A program made the translations under genes and the position numbers. The notes below the pieces were generated by a model, which saw only the letters and a list, made by a program, of their open reading frames with translations, ran no database searches and was not told the DNA's origin. From NCBI GenBank assembly GCA_020849535.1, contig JADLGB010000283.1, positions 1 through 54,253 on the forward strand: 54,253 bases of DNA, written 5' to 3'. Shown here one piece after another: positions 41,637 to 50,000 of the stretch (the stretch's first letter is position 1; each line of letters starts with the position of its first letter). The DNA is from Candidatus Hydrogenedentota bacterium (lineage in GTDB: Bacteria; Hydrogenedentota; Hydrogenedentia; Hydrogenedentales; SLHB01).

Positions 41637-42419
41637 ATGAAACTCGGTATGGTCACCTACAACATGGGCAAGGACATGGACTTGTCCTCTTTGATCGCAT
41701 TCTGCGAAGCAACCGGCATGGAAGGCGTCGAGCTTCGAACCACCCACAAGCATGGGGTTGAAGTCGAGATGACTCCCGAACAACGCGCCGACGTGAAACG
41801 GCGCTTCGCGGATTCCAAGGTGCAACTCGCGGGTCTGGGCTCCGCGTTCGAGTTTCACAGCACCGACCCGGACGAGGTGAAGAAGAACATCGAGGGGTCC
41901 ATCGCCTACGTGCGTTTGGCCGCGGATGTCGGTGCGACGGGAATCAAGGTCCGCCCGAATGGACTGCCGGAAGGCGTGCCAGTGGAGAAGACCTGCGAGC
42001 AAATCGGCAAGGCATTGAACCAGGTGGCCACGTTTGCAGAAGGTCTCGGCATCGAGGTCCGCCTGGAAGTGCATGGCAAGGACTCCGCCAATCCCAAGGT
42101 CATCCGGCAGATTATGGATTTCGCGGCCCATCCCAAAGCCACCGTGTGCTGGAACTCCAACGGCGGCGACATGGATGAGAACAAGAGCATCGAGGCGAAC
42201 TTCGATCTGCTGAAGGACAAGATTACACACGTCCACATCAACGAGATCGGCGTGTATCAGTATCCCTGGCAGGACCTGTTCAACCGGCTCAAGGCGATGA
42301 ACTACCAGGGCTGGTGTCTCGCGGAAATCGCCTATAACGAGCAGCCCGAGCGCTTCATGAAATTCTACCGGACCCTCTACGACCTCTACACGGGCGCCTA
42401 CTCGTGGCCACGTGCATAG
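41637..42419 (+). CDS. Sugar phosphate isomerase/epimerase-type TIM barrel
   Basis: The 260-residue protein belongs to the AP-endonuclease-2/xylose-isomerase-like TIM barrel superfamily. It begins MKLGMVTYNMGKDMDL and carries GVELRTTHKHG, an EVRLEVHGKD strand with a Glu and His typical of the metal centre, HVHINEIG and a final CLAEIAYNEQP with the last acidic ligand. Members isomerise or epimerise keto sugars and related cyclitols (IolE/IolH-like). There is no signal peptide, so it is cytoplasmic. A GGGAACAGG ribosome site lies about 6 bases upstream. The CPBP gene follows by 10 bases. It fits the sugar-catabolic theme, but the substrate is unknown. Confidence 0.85.
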   Translation: MKLGMVTYNMGKDMDLSSLIAFCEATGMEGVELRTTHKHGVEVEMTPEQRADVKRRFADSKVQLAGLGSAFEFHSTDPDEVKKNIEGSIAYVRLAADVGATGIKVRPNGLPEGVPVEKTCEQIGKALNQVATFAEGLGIEVRLEVHGKDSANPKVIRQIMDFAAHPKATVCWNSNGGDMDENKSIEANFDLLKDKITHVHINEIGVYQYPWQDLFNRLKAMNYQGWCLAEIAYNEQPERFMKFYRTLYDLYTGAYSWPRA

Positions 42420-42429
42420 GTTCTCGGCG

Positions 42430-43239
42430 ATGACCGAGCCGCCCCAAGGTCCGACCGGCGCTCCGCCGCCCCTCCCGGAAACATCGAGTTCCGGTGCATT
42501 GGAGTTGCGTCCCTGGGGCTTCTGGATGACGCTCCTCTTTTCCTTGGGCATTCTCGCCGTGTATTTCGTCTGCCAGATCATTGTTGTGGCCGCCTTTATG
42601 GTTGCTCACTTGCTCCGGCACGGTGTCGACGGGTTCGCGCCCGAGGTTTTCGGCGAGCAAGTGGCCCAGAACGGCCTGTTCATCTCGTCGGCGGTCGTTG
42701 CGGGTGCGCCTGCCGGGCTGGCTCTCGTCCTTGCGGCTATACGTCTTCGCAAGCGCGGTTCGTATCGGGAGTACTTGCGTCTGATCCGGCCTTCTAGCAA
42801 GACGCTTCTGGCGTGGAGCTTCTCCGGCATTACATTCATGTTGCTCTTGGACGCGCTGCGCGTAGCGCTTGGGCAACCCTTGATACCGGAAGAGGTGTTG
42901 GAATGGTACAAGACGGCCGGGTCATTGCCGCTCATGTGGCTGGCATTTGTCTTTGTTGCCCCGATCTTTGAGGAGGTCTGGTTTCGTGGCTTCATGCTGC
43001 GTGGCTTGGCGGCGTCTCGTATAGGCACGCGGGGCGCCATCCTGCTGTCGGCCATCTTCTGGGCACTGCTGCACCTGCACTATGATTTGTTCGGCGTGGC
43101 CACGATCTTCGTGTTTGGCCTGATCCTGGGCGCTGCCCAGGTCCGCACAGGTTCGCTCTATGTACCGATTGCCATGCACGCTCTGAACAACACCCTGGCC
43201 ACGCTCGAAACCGCATGGTTCGCCTCGCATTCCCAGTAA
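42430..43239 (+). CDS. CPBP-family intramembrane metalloprotease
   Basis: The 269-residue polytopic protein has a Pro-rich cytoplasmic N-terminus (PPQGPTGAPPPLPE) and six or more hydrophobic segments. The CPBP (CAAX protease/Abi) motifs are complete: EEVWFRG (E-E-x-x-x-R), FWALLHLHYD (F-x-x-x-H) and AMHALNN (H-x-x-x-N). In bacteria such proteins process peptides, serve as bacteriocin immunity proteins or act in maturation; the role here is unknown. The ATG at 42430 is preferred over an overlapping GTG at 42412. The 10-base gap to the sugar isomerase implies one transcript. Confidence 0.85.
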   Translation: MTEPPQGPTGAPPPLPETSSSGALELRPWGFWMTLLFSLGILAVYFVCQIIVVAAFMVAHLLRHGVDGFAPEVFGEQVAQNGLFISSAVVAGAPAGLALVLAAIRLRKRGSYREYLRLIRPSSKTLLAWSFSGITFMLLLDALRVALGQPLIPEEVLEWYKTAGSLPLMWLAFVFVAPIFEEVWFRGFMLRGLAASRIGTRGAILLSAIFWALLHLHYDLFGVATIFVFGLILGAAQVRTGSLYVPIAMHALNNTLATLETAWFASHSQ

Positions 43240-43651
43240 ACACTTGCTCAAACTCAAGGCCCGCACACGCGCGGCGCGCGGGTAGACGCGCGGCCATGCA
43301 ATATGGCATAATCGCGCAATTTTATGGGGGCGCGCAGAGTACTTAAGGCCCACTTGGGACCGGATTCACACGGAAGCCGCGTCCTCGCGCCACGGTCACA
43401 CCGAAGCACCTGCGAAGCAGTGGATTCTATGGGGCCAGACCCATATCTGCCGCAATTGGGTTCGCTGCGCGGCCCGGCAGGCAGCGCAGGTCCCCTGGTG
43501 GGGCGAGCCATGCGAACATGAACGGTAGCTGAGATGGAGGTCGTGGAACGGAGAGTCCTCATGTCAATAGGCGCGCCAGCCTCGGACACAGGACGTTTCG
43601 CGGGTTCATCGCCGCTGGACATAACCGGGATGCCCATCAAGGAGTGAAGGA
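43240..43651. other. 412-bp gap upstream of pckG
   Basis: No gene is seen. It contains a weak promoter candidate (43283-43312) and, if that is used, a leader of about 330 bases with several GC-rich inverted stretches but no riboswitch that I can recognise. Confidence 0.5.
43283..43312 (+). promoter_or_regulatory. Weak candidate promoter of pckG
   Basis: TAGACG (43283-43288), an 18-base spacer and CATAAT (43307-43312). It matches consensus at about 4 of 6 and 5 of 6 bases. Confidence 0.3.
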
Positions 43652-45463
43652 ATGCCTGAAGACAACCTAACGCAAAACAAGCACCTGCAGAAGTGGATCC
43701 AAGAGATGGCCGAACTCTGCCAGCCCGACAAGGTCGTCTGGGTCGATGGCAGCGAGGCCCAATTGGAGGTGCTGCGGGCCGAGGCGGCGGGCACCGGTGA
43801 AATGATCAAGCTAGATCCGGTGAAACACCCAAACAGCTACTACCATCGCACGCATCGCAACGATGTCGCCCGGACAGAGGACAAAACGTTCATCTGCACG
43901 CGCAACAAGGCCGACGCCGGCCCCACCAACAATTGGAAGAGTCCGGAAGACGCCTATGCGGAGGCCAGCGGCTTCTTCCGCGGCAGCATGCGCGGCCGGA
44001 CCATGTACGTCGTGCCGTTCGCGATGGGTCCATTGGGTTCCCCCTTCCGAAAGATCGGCGTGGAACTCACGGATAGCATCTATGTCGTGCTGAACATGAG
44101 GATTATGTGCATCATCGGCAATCCAGTCTCGGAGGAGCTTGGCGCGAGCAACGATTTCACCCGCTGCCTGCACGGCAAGGGCACACTGGACGCCGACAAA
44201 CGCCGGATCCTTCACTTTCCCGAGGATAATACGGTTTGGTCGGTCAATTCCGGGTACGGCGGCAACGTGCTGCTTGGCAAGAAATGCCTGGCGCTTCGCA
44301 TCGCCAGTTGGATGGCCAAGCAGGAAGGTTGGCTGGCCGAGCACATGTTGATCCTGGGTGTCGAAGATCCGTCCGGAAGAACGGAGTACATCGCCGCCGC
44401 TTTCCCGAGCGCCTGCGGCAAAACCAACCTCGCCATGCTGCTGCCGCCGGAGGGGCTCAGGAGCAAGGGATACAAGATCTGGACCGTCGGTGACGACATC
44501 GCATGGATCCGCCTGGACGCCAAGGGCCAGTTCCGCGCCATCAACCCGGAGACAGGGTTCTTCGGCGTGGCGCCGGGGACCAACATCCGGACGAACCCGA
44601 GCGCGGTCGCCAGCGTCCGGAAGAACACCATCTTCACCAATGTGGTCCTGGGCAAAGATGGCACGGTCTGGTGGGAGGAAGGTGACGGCGAGCCGCCCGC
44701 CGACGCGGTGGACTGGCTCGGCCGCCCGTGGCACTTGGGAATCAAGGATGCCGATGGCAAGCCCATTGCCGGCGCCCATGCCAACAGCCGTTTCACCGCG
44801 CCATTCAATCAGTGCCCCTCCGCCTCTCCGCATGCGGGAGACCCCGAAGGTGTGCCCATCTCGGCGTTCGTCTTCGGAGGGCGCCGCAACACGCTTGCCC
44901 CGCTGGTGTACGAGGCATTCTCGTGGGATCACGGCGTATTCGTAGGGTCCAGCATGGCTTCCGAGCGGACCGCGGCGCAGTTCGGCAAGCAAGGGGAGGT
45001 TCGACGCGACCCCTTCGCGATGCTCCCGTTCTGTGGCTACCATATGGGCCGCTATTTCCAGCATTGGATCGACATGGGACGCGCGGCGAAGACGCTGCCT
45101 AAGATCTTTCATGTCAATTGGTTCAAGCGAGGGCAAGACAACCGATTCCTGTGGCCGGGTTACGGCGAGAACCTGCGTGTGCTGGAGTGGATCCTGGAGC
45201 GCGCCCGCGGCGAAGGCGACGCGGAAGCCACGCCTATCGGCTACGTCCCAACGCCGGACGCGCTGGACTTGGCAGGCTTGGAAATTGACAGCGACACCAT
45301 GGAAGAGCTGCTGAAAGTCGATGTCAATAGCTGGAAGCACGAAGCGGACGACATCGAGGCCTTCTTCGCGACCTTGGGTTCGGAGCTCCCGTCGGAGCTA
45401 CGTGAAGAGCTGTCGTCGCTGCGGACGCGTCTGGACGAGAAGACCGCGGCGGCGGCGCGCTGA
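43652..45463 (+). CDS. pckG: Phosphoenolpyruvate carboxykinase (GTP)
   Basis: Interconverts oxaloacetate and phosphoenolpyruvate with GTP/GDP, the entry to gluconeogenesis, in the cytoplasm. The 603-residue length and motifs are those of the GTP class: RTMYVVPFAMGPLGSP, the kinase loop FPSACGKTN (251-259, with Lys257), VGDDIAWIR with the metal-binding Asp residues, PGTNIRTNP, the EGVPISAFVFGGRR-like segment and the lid region. The ATP class differs in all of these. CAAGGAG lies upstream of the ATG with a second GAAGGA close by. It stands alone after a 412-base gap and before the small-protein cluster. With the sugar-releasing enzymes it suggests growth in which PEP/oxaloacetate balance matters. 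Confidence 0.95.
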   Translation: MPEDNLTQNKHLQKWIQEMAELCQPDKVVWVDGSEAQLEVLRAEAAGTGEMIKLDPVKHPNSYYHRTHRNDVARTEDKTFICTRNKADAGPTNNWKSPEDAYAEASGFFRGSMRGRTMYVVPFAMGPLGSPFRKIGVELTDSIYVVLNMRIMCIIGNPVSEELGASNDFTRCLHGKGTLDADKRRILHFPEDNTVWSVNSGYGGNVLLGKKCLALRIASWMAKQEGWLAEHMLILGVEDPSGRTEYIAAAFPSACGKTNLAMLLPPEGLRSKGYKIWTVGDDIAWIRLDAKGQFRAINPETGFFGVAPGTNIRTNPSAVASVRKNTIFTNVVLGKDGTVWWEEGDGEPPADAVDWLGRPWHLGIKDADGKPIAGAHANSRFTAPFNQCPSASPHAGDPEGVPISAFVFGGRRNTLAPLVYEAFSWDHGVFVGSSMASERTAAQFGKQGEVRRDPFAMLPFCGYHMGRYFQHWIDMGRAAKTLPKIFHVNWFKRGQDNRFLWPGYGENLRVLEWILERARGEGDAEATPIGYVPTPDALDLAGLEIDSDTMEELLKVDVNSWKHEADDIEAFFATLGSELPSELREELSSLRTRLDEKTAAAAR

Positions 45464-45809
45464 GCGCCCGTCGACGAGGTACCCTCGCAACTGGGCGCCG
45501 AGTGCGGAAATATACCAATTCTGCGGTTGACACGGACGCCCATTTCGGGTGTATAGTAAGAGCGATCCAGGGCCGGAGAGGTGTCTCGCATCTACACAAT
45601 GTCTCTGGAAGACAAGGGGTTTGGTGGGACGAGCGCCGCGAGAGGGACTGAAGACATCGCCGCGTCTCCATCGCTTAATTGATTGACAGGAGTAATCCTG
45701 TTCAGGTTTCAGACGGAAAGGGACTCGTTGCAGGTGGCCGTGCTCCGCGGTGTGGCAGCGTACGACGGCCGGCTGAGTCGACCAGGCGAAAAACGCTGAG
45801 GAGATCACT
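45464..45809. other. Promoter and leader region of the small-protein cluster
   Basis: 346 bases with no convincing gene. It contains the promoter candidate at 45527-45557, then a leader of about 245 bases with a hairpin ACAGGA/GTAA/TCCTGT (45686-45701), and ends in a GAGGAG ribosome site. A 27-codon frame at 45599-45682 lacks a good ribosome site. Confidence 0.55.
45527..45557 (+). promoter_or_regulatory. Promoter of the small-protein cluster
   Basis: A perfect TTGACA (45527-45532) and TATAGT (45552-45557) with a 19-base spacer; TGTATA at 45550-45555 gives the optimal 17. It lies 64 bases after the pckG stop and is among the best -35 boxes in the window. Confidence 0.6.
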
Positions 45810-46043
45810 ATGAAGCATCACCGAATCATTTCGCGCCGTCCAGCGGTCGCCACGACCGCGCTGGCGTCAAAAATCGAGTTCAAGACGAGCATCTCGACCA
45901 TCAATGCGGAATTCATTCCGCTGTTCACGGGCAACGTGGCGGGCGTTGTGGGCGATCTCTTCCAGAACGCGCTCAACCTCGGCACCTTCGTTGAAATTGT
46001 GATCGAGGACTGGATCTTTGGTGGTGGTGATACCACGACGTGA
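45810..46043 (+). CDS. Small protein 1 of cluster (77 aa), unknown
   Basis: A strong GAGGAG precedes the ATG by 7 bases. The product has a basic start (MKHHRIISRRP), a linker, then a largely hydrophobic or amphipathic stretch (INAEFIPLFTGNVAGVVGDL, LNLGTFVEIVIEDWIF) and a GGGDTTT tail. It is not recognised. A TALxxKxE motif at residues 16-23 recurs in small protein 2 at a similar place, so the two may be distant paralogues. No lipobox or standard signal peptide is seen. It is the first gene after the cluster promoter. Confidence 0.7.
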   Translation: MKHHRIISRRPAVATTALASKIEFKTSISTINAEFIPLFTGNVAGVVGDLFQNALNLGTFVEIVIEDWIFGGGDTTT

Positions 46044-46063
46044 GTCTCTGAGGGCTGGCGTTC

Positions 46064-46078
46064 CACCCCGCCGGGGTG
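46064..46078 (+). repeat. Hairpin between small genes 1 and 2
   Basis: CACCCC, loop GCC, GGGGTG, beginning 20 bases after the first small gene. There is no T run, so it is more likely an mRNA processing or stability element than a terminator. Confidence 0.4.
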
Positions 46079-46188
46079 CTCGCTAGGTGAGTCCAGCGTG
46101 TACCAAACCGGAGATCGTGCAGTGCTTGGAGTTCCGAGCACGCTGCGTGCAGCATAGCGATGACATCAACTAGGAAAGGAAGCGCGTG

Positions 46189-46467
46189 ATGCGTTCACGA
46201 AAGCCCCATTTTCGCCCGGTATCCAAAACACCCGGCACCGCTCAGACAGCCCTTGATCTCAAGCTGGAGGCGCTGCTCACGTACTATGTCAATGGCTTGA
46301 TTCTTCTGAACAACACCTTCCTGGAAGGTGGCGCTGCCATCGTCAACATGGCCGGGACGCTCGGCGGGCTTCTCCCCTACAAGAACTCAACCGGCGGCAG
46401 CAGCCAGGGTGGCGGCACGGACGGCGGCGGCACGGACGGCGGCGGCGACGACGGCGGCATCCTGTAG
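46189..46467 (+). CDS. Small protein 2 of cluster (92 aa), Gly/Asp-rich tail
   Basis: AAAGGA lies about 8 bases before the ATG (a GTG is the codon before it). The product has a basic start (MRSRKPHFRPVSK), the TALxxKxE motif (residues 20-27), a hydrophobic middle (TYYVNGLILLNNTFLEGGAA) and a low-complexity tail of GGGTD repeats ending GGGDDGGIL. The family is not recognised. The layout (basic head, amphipathic middle, glycine tail) parallels small protein 1. The repeats at 46401-46455 are 12-base units GGCGGCACGGAC at the DNA level. Confidence 0.7.
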   Translation: MRSRKPHFRPVSKTPGTAQTALDLKLEALLTYYVNGLILLNNTFLEGGAAIVNMAGTLGGLLPYKNSTGGSSQGGGTDGGGTDGGGDDGGIL

Positions 46468-46506
46468 AGGTTAGTCTCGGGGCGGGCATGCTTTTCATCC
46501 TGAGGC

Positions 46507-46620
46507 GTGAAGGGGACCTGTCTCGCGAAGGTGTGTGAGTGTCCGGAATGCGGGCTCACGGCGTCAATGGCGTGGGGGCAGAGGTATTGCGAGTATTGCG
46601 CAGGTGTCATCTTCGCCTGA
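46507..46620 (+). CDS. Small protein 3: 37-aa zinc-ribbon peptide
   Basis: A short GTG-start frame of 37 codons. Its core has the spacing of a zinc ribbon: C12-P-E-C15, 12 residues, C28-E-Y-C31, with additional Cys at 5 and 10. Five of six cysteines lie in the CxCPEC...CEYC pattern, which is unlikely by chance in a random frame this short. The weakness is its start: GAGG lies only about 2-4 bases before the GTG, and an internal GTG at 46531 is an alternative. A stop lies two codons upstream, so it cannot be longer. It sits between small genes 2 and 4 on the same strand. Confidence 0.5.
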   Translation: MKGTCLAKVCECPECGLTASMAWGQRYCEYCAGVIFA

Positions 46621-46671
46621 CCGCGTTGGCAGATTCGATTACGGTTGTCTATACAGCGAAGGAGCAGTGAC

Positions 46672-46806
46672 ATGGCTTTTCTTTCCATCCTCGTGATTTT
46701 CTACGCATTTCTCGGCTTTGAAGGGGCAAATCTCTTTCAGTATGCGTTTGGGGTCGTGCTGCCCGGTTTCTGGCAGGCAATCCAAAGCTTCATGATGTTC
46801 GTGTAG
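46672..46806 (+). CDS. Small protein 4: 44-aa hydrophobic membrane peptide
   Basis: AAGGAG stands 7 bases before the ATG. The 44-residue product is almost wholly hydrophobic and aromatic (MAFLSILVIFYAFLGF, then LFQYAFGVVLPGFW, ending QSFMMFV) with a single acidic residue near the middle, as expected of a one- or two-pass membrane peptide. A strong terminator begins 20 bases after its stop, so it is the last gene of the cluster. The family is not recognised. Confidence 0.65.
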   Translation: MAFLSILVIFYAFLGFEGANLFQYAFGVVLPGFWQAIQSFMMFV

Positions 46807-46826
46807 CACGAGTCCCGAAGGGTTTT

Positions 46827-46869
46827 CGGCGGGCACGCCCGGCGCGGGTGTGCCCGCCGTTTTGTCTTT
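46827..46869 (+). terminator. Rho-independent terminator ending the small-protein cluster
   Basis: Perfect 10-bp stem CGGCGGGCAC (46827-46836) with GTGCCCGCCG (46850-46859), an inner CCCG/CGGG stem in the loop, followed by TTTGTCTTTT. Together with the TTGACA promoter it frames the four small genes as one unit. The T run serves the plus strand. Confidence 0.85.
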
Positions 46870-46928
46870 TCGGTGCCTGCCGCCCATGGCAAAGGCACAA
46901 GCAAGGGCGCTCTGCCACAGACGGGCGA

Positions 46929-46984
46929 GGGACAGACACCGTGTTTCGCTCCGCAGAGCCTACGCGAAAGACGGTGTCAGTCCC
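46929..46984. repeat. REP-like palindrome downstream of the GH9 gene
   Basis: 21-base arms at 46929-46949 and 46964-46984 are inverted copies matching in 19 of 21 bases, beginning GGGACAGACACC and ending GGTGTCAGTCCC, with a 14-base loop. The GGGAC/GTCCC ends recall the element between dapA and dapB. It lies beyond the GH9 stop codon and could also fold in that transcript. Confidence 0.65.
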
Positions 46985-47016
46985 ATTCAATTGCCGGATC
47001 TATGATAGGTGCGCGC

Positions 47017-50000
47017 CTACGGCTCCTTGCTTTCTCGCGCGCGGTGAAGGTTGGCCATCACGTTCAGGTAATTCGTGTTGTGGGGCAGCCACACTTCGTT
47101 GGGTTCGAAGTCGGGGATGTCCAGACCGCGCATGTCGAAATAGGGCCGGTCATCGCCCACACCACGCCACGTGATCCCGTTGACGACGCTGCCCGGCACG
47201 GCGCCACGCGGGACGCCTCCCGCCGCGTAGCGGTGATGGTAGGACGGGGGATTGAGGCTGCCCACTCCTTCCATCAGGCAGAGGTCGTAGGGGTTGTTGC
47301 CGAGAATCCAATTGAGCTGATCGTAAACGAATGCGAGGTAACGCGCATCGGATTCGTAGCGGTACGCAGTGGCTACGATGCTCGCCGCCGCGAGGATGTG
47401 GCTGCTGTTGCCGACGTGCCAGCCGCCTTCGCGTTCCGGGGTTCCGAAGAAATTGGGCTTGTCCTTCGTGCCGAACGTGTACACCCCAAACGGATTCGCG
47501 GCTTGCTCGAGCATGGACTCGGCTCGCGCGATCAATGCCTCGCGCACCTGGACCCGGTGGTCCGTATTGAACGCGGCGTCGTATTGCTCGATGAGCTGGG
47601 CCTGTTCCCACCCGGCCTGAGGCAGCAGTTCATGCGCCTGGCGCGCATAGTCTTCGTTGCCGGTTGCCGCGTAGAGGTCCAGCGCCGCGCTCAGTTGCAG
47701 GGCGTCCTTTCTCCCTTGCGCGGCGCGCCACTGAAAGGCGCGTTGCGCCGCCTCAAGGTACGGTGCGTTGTCTGGAATGAAGCGCGCGATCTTTGCCGCT
47801 GCGGCGACATGATTTCCTGAATCGTTTCCGGTTTCGCTGCCGCGGATGCGGCGTTCATCGCCGGTGCCCGGGATGTTGTCGGTTTCCAGCTCCGGCGGGC
47901 CCCAGAATCCGTAGCCGGAGGTGATGTCGCCGTAGGAAGAGCCGTCGGGTGCGATCATCCGGCGGGCGAGGTCGCCGCCCCACAAGATCTCGTCGAGGAA
48001 ATCGCTGCGTCCGTTGGCGTCTTCGTCCTGCGCGTCGAACGCCTCTTTGCGCAGTGCATAGGCGCACGCCAGGCCATAGACGTACGGGGCGTTGTTGTAG
48101 GTATTGTAGTCCCCGGCGTCGTGCCAGCCGCCTGAAAGACTGTACTGCCGCGTGCCATCCGGACTGGCCGCGTCATCGAGGTGACAGGCCGCATGAAACC
48201 CAGGGACCTCGCACCCGCAGCGCTGGTAGTAGAAGAAGCGGTACGCGGGGCGCGCGGTCGCATTCCAAAGCACTTGCTCGCCGATGGAGAACGGCCAGGA
48301 CCGGCTTTCCGAACCGCCCACCTTCACGCGAATGCGGTACTGACCCGGCTTGTCGAATGAAGAAAAGTCGCCCCGCCAATAGTGGTAGCCCCAATCACTG
48401 CCGTAGGCGCCGGTGATGCGCCCTTCGGGTTTCAGCTCGCCCTCGTACACGGTCTGGCCCGCTGCGTCCGTGAGCGAAAACGTGGCCGGATCGCGGGAAT
48501 CGAAACTGCTCCACGCGGTGAAGCGCTTGGGCGCCCCGGTATCGTACCCGGCTTGATTCACCGCCACGCGAAGCTCGGGCCTGCGAAGGCACTGGCCCTC
48601 GATGGAGGCATCGTCCCAATACACCGGCGCGCCGGAAGCGGGCGTGGCACACACCAGTTGGAGCCACTGGGCGCCGCGCGGCGTCTCCGCTTGTTCGAGG
48701 CCCAGTCTCTTCCACGCGCCGGATTCCGATGGGGATGGCGTCAGTGCGTTTTCCGCCATCACGCCCGAGGGCCCAATCCAGCGGATGCGCGCTTCCGGCA
48801 CCACCGCGCCATGGGCATAGACCTCCGCATTCACGGAGCGCAGCCCGCGTTCCACGGGAATCGGCGCGGAGGCGAAAGTGGAGCCAGCCGAAGCCTCAAG
48901 AGCATGTGCGCCGGTTCGAGGGGAGTCGTTGGAGATTTGAATCGTGTTTGCGGAAGTTTCCGGGGCCCAGTCCTGCGGCAACGACCGCAGTACCTCGCGC
49001 AACGGCGAGCCTTCGGGATAGTCCTCCACGTTCGCAATCGCGGCGGCGGACTCGAACCCGCCGTTGCGAAGCAGTGCGAGCGTCTCGGGCGATGGGATCC
49101 GCCGTTCGCGCGTGTTGAAGTCCGAGCCGGACCGGGCAGGATCGAAGCGTTGGCTTGGCCATGGCACGAGGCCGGAATCGTAACGGCCCCCGAGCGTCAG
49201 GCAGCGCAGGGTCCGGTCGCCGCCGCAGAAGAGAACGTCCGTCGTGCCGTCTTGGTCCACGTCCGCGATAGTGGCGGGCAGAACGAGGCGTAGCTCCGCG
49301 GCCGTTTGCCACTCGAGGACTCCGTCGGGGCTCAGGCAATAGAGATTTCGATCGCCGCCCGCTACAAGGACCTCCACCGCGCCATCGCCATCGACGTCGC
49401 CCATGGATACGGCGCCGTGGCTTTCCTTGTCCATGGTGAATATCCAGGCGAGGCAGCCTTCTTCGATGCAGTGGACGTGACCCGCACCGTCGGCCGCCAG
49501 GACTTCGGCCACGCCGTCCTCGTTCAGATCGCCCACTGCGAGCGAAGACCCGGAATAGGTGGACGTTGGGCCGAGCATGCCGCACTTCCAAAGGACAACG
49601 CCCGTTCGCGCATCGAAACAATACACCGCATCCGATTGGCGCGTAGTTGCGAGCAGCTCGGGCGCGCCGTCTCCTTCGAGGTCCGTTACGACGGGGGCGC
49701 TTTCATACACGTCGCTGGTGTGCACGCGCCAGCGAAGCGTGCCATCGGGATTCACGCATAGTGGTCCCAAGCGGTCCACGGCGAAGAGTTCCTTTCGGCC
49801 ATCGCCGTCAATGTCCGCGGCGCCGATAGGACAGTTGATGGAAAGCGAAGGGGACACTTCCGGCCCGTAGGTCCAGCGTGCTTCGCTGGTCGCATCCAGG
49901 GCGACGATGGCATTCTCCGTGCCCGCGACCGCTTCGTCCTTGCCGTCGCCGTCCAGGTCTGTCCAGAGCGCGGCGCCCCAGGATAGCGGTCCCGTTCGCA

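Noticed and set aside
41178..42581. Long frames through the 10-bp repeats on both strands
   Set aside because: The repeat unit lacks stop codons, so all frames stay open. The products are RTDxx or VRxCPRLSAP repeats without ribosome sites.
43811..45340. 509-codon minus-strand frame
   Set aside because: Antisense to pckG, which has every expected PEPCK motif.
45599..45682. 27-codon frame in the leader of the small-protein cluster
   Set aside because: No ribosome site at a useful distance and no recognisable feature. It could be a leader peptide but nothing supports it.
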